Translations under genes and position numbers: made by a program
Origin: Echinarachnius parma
Taxonomy: Eukaryota; Echinodermata; Echinoidea; Clypeasteroida; Echinarachniidae
Length of the DNA: 64,000 bases
NCBI GenBank assembly: GCA_037951105.1
Contig: JBAMJV010000885.1
Span: 20,730 to 84,729 of the forward strand
Reading direction: 5' to 3'
Notes under the pieces: model-generated
Database searches by the model: none
Told to the model about the DNA's origin: nothing
Seen by the model: the letters and a program-made list of their open reading frames with translations, nothing else
Shown: positions 57,088 through 64,000 of the stretch, one piece after another
How the letters are laid out: each line of letters opens with the position of its first letter
Numbering within the stretch: the first letter of the stretch is position 1

Positions 57088-58596
57088 CTGGGAGCCAATT
57101 CTCAGAAGAGGCTTAGTTAAGGAGTTCGTGCAACACCCACCACAGACTTGGTTTGTCACGTCGGGGTGTTTCGGAATTGTCTCAGAAACAATTCTAGCAC
57201 TGATGTACAGTTGATTTCTGGTAGCAACACTATTATTTGTATCAATTAATTATGCAAATTTATGCAGAAAAATTCCCCTTTTGTCTGTAAATCACTAAAT
57301 ATGACTCTGAATATGCTTATTTTGTGCATTGATATTATATATGCCTCAATTAACAGGTTTGCAACATAAAAAATTGCGACAGCCAAATTTTCCTTATGTA
57401 TTTCTTTGTTTTTGTAATTTCTTATGTATTTCTTTGTTTTTGTAATTTCTTATGTATTTCTTTGTTTTTTTACTTTTGTTTTTTATTGTTTTTTCAATGG
57501 AATAAATCATTGGCCATTATCAAACAATTGTTATCCCAAAATGTGATAACTGCAGTGGTTAGAATGAAAAATAATACAGGTTTCGTGTATTCTAGGAAAA
57601 AGGCCATTTCCATAGGATTTGTACACACATCACAAAATTTAGCAATTTTCGGGCCGACATTCACTTACAAAAGGTCATGTGGCTTTGAAATGGTATACCC
57701 GGTTATCACGAATTTGGTCTCAAAAGTTGCGCAAGGCTTCAATAAAAACAACTTGTGCAGTTGCGCGGCGATACCTGCGCGCATTGCGGAATTATCACGC
57801 ACAACGTCAAGGGGGTGGGGTGGATTCCATCCCACTGGTGAACAGAACTCTGCAGTACAAAATGTGCTTACCAGTGGTGTGGAATCTACCCGAACCCCAT
57901 TGACATTTTGCGTGATAATTCCGCAACGCGCGCATGTATTTTCTGCGCAACTACATGAGTCTTTTTTATTGATGTCTTGCGCAACATTTGATATGAAATT
58001 TGCGACAATCGGGTAAACCGTTCCGAAGCCACATGACCTTTTGTAAGTGAATGTCGGCCCGAAAATTGCTACATTTTGTGATTTGTGTACAAATCCTATG
58101 GAAATGTCTTTTTTCCTAGAATACACAAAACCTTTATTAATTTTCATTCTAACCACTGCAATTATCAAATTTTGGAATAGAAATTGTTGGATAATGGTCA
58201 ATGATTTATTCCACTAAAAAAACAATAAAAATCATAAGTCGAAAAAACAAAGAAATACATAAAAAATTCCAAAAACAAAGAAATACATAAGGAAAATTTG
58301 GCTGTCGCAATTTCTGATATTAAAAACCTTTAAATTAAGTCATAACAAATATTATATACGCACAAAATCAGCATATTCTGAGCCATATTTAGTGATTTAC
58401 AGACAAAAAAGGAAATTTTCTGCATAAATTTGCATAATTAATTGATAAAAATAATAGTGTTGCTACCAGAAATCAACTGTACTACATCAGGGCTAGAAAT
58501 GTTCCAAAGACACCCCTGAAACACCCCAAAGTGACAAACCAAATCTGTGGTGGGTGTTGCACGAAATTTTGTCTTGCTGGTCCTGGCTCCCGGATC
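57088..58596. mobile_element. 1.5-kb fold-back with arms of about 730 bp
   Basis: The arms meet near 57840. Sample pairs: ATTAATTATGCAAATTTATG / CATAAATTTGCATAATTAAT and ACCTTTTGTAAGTGAATGTC / GACATTCACTTACAAAAGGT. Each arm carries an open frame (57396-58016 plus, 57665-58201 minus) with the shared blocks GFVYSRKK, ISIGFVH and AIFGPTFTYKRSCGF. Differences between the arms change amino acids freely, so coding constraint is doubtful. No known domain. Confidence 0.8.
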
Positions 58597-58641
58597 GGCT
58601 ATATAGCCTATTTATTTAAAGGCATACTGTATATGCGTGGG

Positions 58642-58911
58642 TTATAATGGGTAGTCAGCAAATTCCAACTCGACTCCACCGTAATCTCTCGAGGTAAACT
58701 CACGATATGTGTTGGATCGATCGAAGAGAGGTGCTTCGAAATATCTGAACAAAGGCCTTCTTATGAAATTGCATGCAGCAAACAAATTTCTCACGCTATC
58801 ACATAAGGCATCAAACAGCGGCACTTTGACGTCGGTTGCGGTTAAGCGTGTTACGTGATATTTTCGCTCGTAAACATCTCTGATGGATCTCCATTCGACT
58901 AGTACAAACAT
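58642..58911 (-). CDS. hypothetical 89-aa frame
   Basis: Starts MFVLVEWRSIRDVYERKYHV and ends LEFADYPL, with a mixed, protein-like composition and no low complexity. It lies in 470 bp of sequence not assigned to any repeat, between two transposons. No domain is recognised. It may be a first exon, since the EW-R-I pattern after the start Met recalls the N-termini of some chromatin-associated proteins, but this is weak. It could be chance. Confidence 0.2.
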   Translation of the reverse strand: MFVLVEWRSIRDVYERKYHVTRLTATDVKVPLFDALCDSVRNLFAACNFIRRPLFRYFEAPLFDRSNTYREFTSRDYGGVELEFADYPL

Positions 58912-59068
58912 TCCGAACGCGACTATTTTTGATGCATTTTTGACTCGGGTATTCGGAAGAGGGACAGTTTGCGATCGCTACTTATAACTGAGCCAATGGG
59001 GATTACGTACAGTGCGTAAAAGTGCGCAAGATGGATCCACGCGTCTAATATACCGGTCTGAATTCCCT

Positions 59069-59529
59069 TTAAAGGGGAGCCAAATGCTGGCATTTTCGCT
59101 TACTGTTCCTGTACATAAGAGCATAATTCCCACCACTTCTGGTTGTATATTTCCTCTTATAGGCATTTCTGAGTAATGAAAATAATCATTGTTTTTTTTA
59201 ACCACTTTTTAAAAATGTTTTTGCTGAGCAGCTGAACACTGGATGATGCCATGTTTTCCAACTGTACCATCTGAAACGTCATCTGATCTTGCACTAACAA
59301 AAGCGGATTTCGTAACCACTGACATAGCAGCAAATTCATCAATAGCGGTTACCGTCAAAACAGTCAAATAGCGGCTGTCAAAACAGTTGATAGTCGTTTC
59401 AGATATATTTATTAATCCCATTATTAGTGATACCCACGATATTCACAACGAGAAGTTACGGGATATTATGCATTCATCAGTAAACGTTAGCGGAAATGCC
59501 AGCGTTTATATATAATAGCTCCCCTTTAA
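59069..59529. mobile_element. TTAA-flanked MITE
   Basis: 461 bp bounded by TTAA, with ends TTAAAGGGGAGCCAAATGCT and ATAGCTCCCCTTTAA, and an inner pair CTGGCATTTTCGCTTACTG / CAGTAAACGTTAGCGGAAAT. No coding frame. Confidence 0.85.
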
Positions 59530-60421
59530 CATCATGAACATTTGAATATTGTAATGCTCCAAATCCAACCCTAGATTTAATTGTATAAACTACAATGCTT
59601 TCTGTCGAAATCGCCTGTTGTTCAATATCATGTATGAACTGATGCTTATAGAATAACTGGACTGGAAAGTTTCGAAATTAATCATTTTGGGGGGGCCACA
59701 CAAAATAAAAGAACACTGAAACACCAATATTATAAATACTTCATTATGTATCGTTTAATATTTAATTTAAGTCAGTTAGTGAACCACATACTTATTATAC
59801 ACTTTTAAATTCGCATCTTATACAAAAAAATTGATTGTCATATAGCCATACAGATTAATAATTGTCAACAAAATTGTACATTAAAGGTAGTTCAGATTCG
59901 TCAAATCAATTGCGCGGCGCCATCTTGCGTACGCGTTGCGCACGGTGCGTAAGGCACGTTAGCTCAGTGTTATGCAGTGCACGCATACTAGCCTATTTCA
60001 AAATGGCGACCCGCTGTGTAGCATCCCCACGCTTGATGACCTTTAAAGCTGTCCTGCGTGGGGATACTACTCCGAGGGGCGCCATTTTGAACTATGATAG
60101 TTTCTGCGCTCTACATAACGCTGAGTCAGTGTACGTTTCGCACCGTTGCGCAAGGCGTTCGCATACTAGTCCAGTTTGGACTGTGGCGAATTTATTTTGT
60201 ATCCCTGTCCACTCTTGCCCGCTAGATGGCGACACACCCCACTAATCTGTCTTTAGGAGCCAAGTCTCCTACTATTACCTCCATATATAGTACAACGCTA
60301 TGATTACCACCGATCTACACTCGATGCTAAAGACAGATTAGTGGGGTTTGTCGCCATCTAGCGGGCAAGAGTAGACAGGGATAAAACAATAACAAAAATC
60401 GCCACAGTCCAAACTGGACTC
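59530..60421. repeat. two adjacent GC-rich fold-backs (59915-60165, 60168-60421)
   Basis: The first pairs AGTGTTATGCAGTGCACG-side sequence with CTACATAACGCTGAGTCAG and TTCAAAATGGCG with CGCCATTTTGAA. The second pairs TCCAGTTTGGACTGTGGCG with CGCCACAGTCCAAACTGGA and GCCCGCTAGATGGCGACA with TGTCGCCATCTAGCGGGC. 59530-59914 holds nothing recognisable. Confidence 0.75.
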
Positions 60422-62590
60422 GATGGCACCGTGCATCTGATTTACATGATCTTTCCGCCAAACATATTATTTCCATGGAATTCCTATCGTTGATAGGAAT
60501 TTTAAGTGTTATGTCATACATTGTTAATGTTCTGTTTCTAAGACTCCACATGTAGTCCGTGAAACCATGCTAAATACATTATTAATATAAAATTCATACT
60601 AGTTGCAAAACTAATCACTGTACTGTTTGTCGTATGACGTTTATAAGTCAACCCTGTTTAAGACGAAATGTGGCAATTTTAGCGTAACTTTGATTTGTGT
60701 ACATTCTGGTCAAACGGCAATTATTTATTTATTTAGTATACTTTCTTGAATGTTTTTGTTTAACATGCTTACGTAAGTTTATTCTTACCAAAATATTTCA
60801 ATGATTTTACTGTGGTAAAAAAGGCCCAAGCGTTCATTTCCAAGTAGCGGACATGGTATTGTAAAAATATCAAAATTGCAACGTACTATTAGCACAATAC
60901 AAATAATTTTAAAAAAGCAGTTGTATGGAACAATAAAAAACTCTCTTGATTAAAAAAATGCGATATTGATAAAGGGCAGACGGGTAATATATATATTTCA
61001 CTAAAACGTTTATATAAAAGGTAAGGTAGAGAGATAATAGTATTCATATTCATTATTTTCTTATTAATGTAATATGATATTTAGTATGATTGTCCAAGCA
61101 TTAATTTCACACACATATTTTCACACACATAATGTGGTCTGATTATACGATTAGACCATGTTATAGTATTACCATAAATATATAATATTAGTACAATTTT
61201 GATGTTCATCATATATATTGAGCAGGAATATAAATACACAATTTATATAAATGAACAACATATCCATTGGTAATTAAACACTAAAAAGGTAAATAAACAA
61301 AAGTTGCGTAACGTCTGACCAAAGGTAACAAGTATATTTGGCAAAAATGTTGTAAATGTGACGGATTATTATACAATTTCTGTACATTTAAATTCATGAA
61401 AGAACAATTACAAAATTATGGGCACAAACGTACTTTAAGTCTATGATATTTCTAGCTATAACAATAACTAAAATATTGAAGGTACTTGGTCCCGGCTTCG
61501 ACAATTTTCTACAGACACCGCCCCCCCCCCCCCCCCCCCTGTAAAATATACAGAAATACAATTGTTAATCTACAATAGTTATAATTACTTATGGAACCCC
61601 CAAAAACATGGCATCAGAAACAATCAGATGAAAATTATTTGCTCGTACCGTGTTGTAAATTGTCCTTTAATACTGTTCTTATAAACTTACCTAGTGATGT
61701 GAGTGATTCGTTATTGTTTGGGACACATTCCCAGTCAAAAATCTTCAAGTGACAAACTTGATTAAAAAACACAACATCCTAACTATTGTTCGACAACGAT
61801 TATACATAATTATTCTAAACCTCACATTGGTTTAAAATTGCTATGTGTCAGATCACTAATCTTTTATCTGCTACTGCCATTTAAGCCAATCGCTGGTTGA
61901 GCGCACGAATTCGTTGACAAGGATATAATAGTGTCATTCGAATGATGCGAATCATCGTTATCGTCATCATATTAAAAAGTCTGGGTCAAAATCGGAGGAT
62001 ATTAGCATACTTATCTCCATCATCATTTAAAAATATTCACGTTAACTGGAGAAATTCACATTAAGAATCATCATGGCGCATTTCCGCAGGACGTACATAT
62101 GTATATACCTGCCACTACCAACCCTTCATAAGATGTTAATATTCTTAGTAGTCATGACAACAATTTCTCTCTCTTTAAAAGCGTTTAGGCTACAGCGTTG
62201 GGATCTCTCTTTGCTTCGAGATCCATAATATCGCAGGAATTATCTACTTGCAGAATGTTTGGATAGCTCCGGTAACTTGTACTCTACTCCGCATGTGGGT
62301 GTTACGTCCATCACACATACGCGCGTGAATTCATCTTTAAAGTACATGAATCGTCTCGTTAAAGTATACGTTCCTGAAGTAACCTACAGGCATGACATGG
62401 AGGGCGCCATGTCATCGAAATCCTCGCGCTCAATGACGTAATCCCTCGACCGTTAGTATGCATGCGCGAGTGCATGTCGCGCTCATGTACCATTCCCCCT
62501 TGTTCGGGAAGATTTTGCGCTGAATATGAGCCCGAGTTCTGACACACCCTCTCCAATAATTCATCGATGACTATAGTGATTTAAATTCTC
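60422..62590. other. no gene seen; C run
   Basis: About 2.2 kb of AT-rich sequence 3' of the Glass gene, with no repeats I recognise. A run of about 21 C lies at 61519-61539. 62180-62560 is less AT-rich and could be host regulatory or 3' UTR sequence. Confidence 0.5.
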
Positions 62591-62905
62591 ATATTTTGTT
62601 GACGAGGTGTTCTGATATCTAGTGGTCAGAGTTCCGCTATTCGCATTAATCGGCCAGGGTTCGAACCCGCCTGGCTGCGTCTCTCGGATGGTGGCAACAA
62701 AGGGTGGTCCAATATAAGTGTAAATAGGCCTACTCATAATTGATTGAGCACGTCGGTACAAAATATCATTAGCCATGCAACCAATCCCTACAAATCGGCC
62801 CGAGTTCGAACCTAAGCTGCGTCTCTCGGATGGTGACGAAAACGGGCGGTCCCAGACGTAAATACTTATAATGGATTGAACGCGTCTGTCTGTGAAAACA
62901 AAATA
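62591..62905 (+). mobile_element. two tandem tRNA-derived SINE copies
   Basis: Copy 1 has an A-box-like CTAGTGGTCAGAGTTCCG (62621) and a B box GGGTTCGAACCC (62659). Copy 2 starts at about 62770 with GAGTTCGAACC at 62803. Both continue GCTGCGTCTCTCGGATGGTG and TAAATA..., about 150 bp apart. They sit directly 3' of the last Glass exon. Confidence 0.75.
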
Positions 62906-62936
62906 ACCAATCACCTCCACTCATATTATGTATAAA

Positions 62937-63149
62937 CTACTCATTCTTGTGGACTTTCATGTGACGGGTCAGGTTGCCGCTCTGCGAGAATCGTAGGAGG
63001 CAGATCTTACACTGGTAAGGTTTTTCCCCGCTGTGGATGCGCAGGTGTTTGGTCAGCGTGGAGCTGTCGGCGAATGCTTTCCTGCAATACGCGCACCGGT
63101 ACGGCCGCTCGCCGGAGTGCGTCCGCATGTGCGTAGTCACAGAAGAGCT
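62937..63149 (-). CDS. gl: Glass orthologue, last exon (second half of zinc finger 3, fingers 4-5)
   Basis: Encodes the end of a C2H2 transcription factor that binds DNA in the nucleus. The exon starts after an acceptor TTACATTTCCAG at 63150 and first supplies [11 protein letters not shown], the helix half of finger 3. Finger 4 is [21 protein letters not shown]. Finger 5 is [25 protein letters not shown](R/K)PY linkers join them. TAG stops the protein five residues after the last histidine. The finger helices ([16 protein letters not shown]) match those of Drosophila Glass, the photoreceptor-determination factor, as I know that protein. Fingers 4 and 5 are intact. Confidence 0.9.
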   Translation of the reverse strand, partial: SSSVTTHMRTHSGERPYRCAYCRKAFADSSTLTKHLRIHSGEKPYQCKICLLRFSQSGNLTRHMKVHKNE

Positions 63150-63552
63150 CTGGAAATGTAAGATCAGAGAGAACAGAATGGAGGGAGTTAATTAGATCAA
63201 ATAATATATCTGAACTTTTAAGTTTACGGGACAGCATCGAACGGATGTATCGGGAAAGGCATTCCTGCATATCGTGTATATACTTCCGGTAACTGGGGAT
63301 TCTTCGATGTCTTCCAAATACATCAGCATGCATATTCCATGTTAGGATCCTCATGTTAACATTTACTTATTTTCGGATATTTCATACAATTCTCTCAACT
63401 CAATTTGGATTAGGAATTGGTTTAATTTGTCAAGGATACAAAATATTGCTGCTGAACAATTTAATTCTAAAAGTATAGGTATATACATGTTTAGACTGTA
63501 TAAGCAACAATCACATTAGGACAACTTAAATTACTGCAGTCACTCTCTGTAC
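63150..63552 (-). other. gl: Glass intron inside finger 3
   Basis: A 403-bp intron with donor GTACAG at 63552 and acceptor TTTCCAG at 63150. An open frame crosses its right part into the exon (63007-63354) but has no relation to the gene. No repeat is recognisable in it. Confidence 0.75.
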
Positions 63553-63759
63553 CTGAGAAACTGGCGGTTGCAGATGAGACATCTGAAGGGCTTCTCCCCG
63601 CTGTGCGTCCGCATGTGCGCGGTCAGGTTGGCCGTCTGCGAGAAGGACTTCTGGCACGTCGGGCACCGTACGGCTTTTCGCCAGAGTGTGTCCGCAAGTG
63701 CGTCTTCAGCGTGCTCGGCCTGGCGTAGGACTTGCCGCAGATGGTGCACTGGTTGCTGC
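63553..63759 (-). CDS. gl: Glass orthologue, exon with fingers 1-2 and start of 3; two apparent 1-base deletions
   Basis: Finger 1 is [21 protein letters not shown]. Finger 2 is [21 protein letters not shown]. The first half of finger 3 is C-LI-C-NRQF. The helices follow Drosophila Glass finger order. Between fingers 1 and 2 the frame slips: the linker HSGEKPY leads into GARRAR, and the correct frame resumes at CPTC, as if one base were missing at about 63667-63669. At the 3' edge, joining to the next exon by the usual sites needs one more base in the AAA at 63558-63560 to keep the F-x5-V finger spacing. Either these are consensus sequence errors or the copy is damaged. Confidence 0.85.
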
Positions 63760-63872
63760 CTGTGATGACAATATACGGACATGTTAATGTTACACCATCG
63801 AATAATTTATAAGCAAGTTGTGAATTTCTTGTGGCAGTCGTCGAGAATATTCCTGACAAATCAGGCACTTAC
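63760..63872 (-). other. gl: short Glass intron
   Basis: 113 bp with donor GTAAGTG at 63872 and acceptor TCATCACAG ending at 63760. Joining the flanking exons across it gives VSSNQCTIC in frame. Confidence 0.7.
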
Positions 63873-63956
63873 TGACAGGGCTTTCAACATCACGGAGTGT
63901 GTGCGTGAGTACGTCTTGTACAATATTGAGTGGTCGGTCGCAGACTTGGTCACTAC
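63873..63956 (-). CDS. gl: Glass orthologue, exon before the fingers (partial gene)
   Basis: An open segment (SDQVCDRPLNIVQDVLTHTL, then RDVESPV) ends at a consensus donor GTAAGTG and joins in phase to the finger-1 exon. A possible acceptor TATCTGATTCAG at 63957 sets its upstream edge. No known domain; the rest of the N-terminal region lies beyond the window end. The frame remains open a little further (to about 63993), so the upstream edge is uncertain. Confidence 0.55.
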
Positions 63957-64000
63957 CTGAATCAGATACAAACATAATGGCCCGAATTCTCATCAGTGGG

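Noticed and set aside
63007..63354. Separate 115-aa protein overlapping Glass
   Set aside because: It crosses the predicted intron and reads the zinc-finger exon in the wrong frame.

Overview
The window looks like nuclear DNA of an invertebrate deuterostome, most likely an echinoderm and probably a sea urchin. Three things point there: a single-exon Toll-like receptor with a divergent TIR domain (the arrangement of the large sea urchin TLR family), zinc fingers matching the Glass family (known in many invertebrates), and an AT-rich, CpG-poor background crowded with short DNA transposons, tRNA-derived SINEs and vertebrate-type (CCCTAA) telomere motifs. The species call is inference; a search of the TLR and Glass exons against echinoderm genomes would settle it.

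Host genes are few. On the minus strand an intact 956-codon TLR lies at 12433-15303, with a 5' leader intron and upstream flank reaching about 16.5 kb. A second copy of that leader and flank lies at 5.7-7.06 kb with no receptor behind it. The last zinc-finger exons of a Glass orthologue occupy the right end (62937-63956, minus), with two apparent single-base deletions. Two possible exons of an unidentified minus-strand gene lie at 52342-52490 (5' leader with a strong donor) and 35495-35619 (terminal exon behind a strong acceptor).

Retroelements: a decayed non-LTR reverse transcriptase (0.69-1.19 kb), a 5'-truncated LINE (8.35-9.93 kb, minus), a CR1/Jockey-like reverse transcriptase (26.1-27.49 kb, plus) cut off by an LTR element, and a structurally complete Ty3-type (Mag-like) LTR retrotransposon (27486-32334, minus) with LTRs that read as identical and an uninterrupted 1343-codon gag-pol frame. 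Several tRNA-derived SINEs are scattered through the window.

Most of the rest is short DNA transposons and fold-backs, often nested. One group is flanked by TTAA (2.86, 3.66, 10.38, 17.51, 36.6, 41.09, 41.79, 59.07 kb), one by TA (20.4, 22.68 kb) and one by 8-bp hAT-type duplications (32.48, 38.87, 43.6 kb). Many carry arrays of a private 10-18 bp CpG-rich phrase repeated in both orientations. The largest is a layered fold-back at 46.87-52.06 kb with a telomere-like block just inside its left end. A 1.4-kb pure purine tract runs from 53.9 to 55.3 kb. From 60.4 to 62.6 kb nothing is recognisable.
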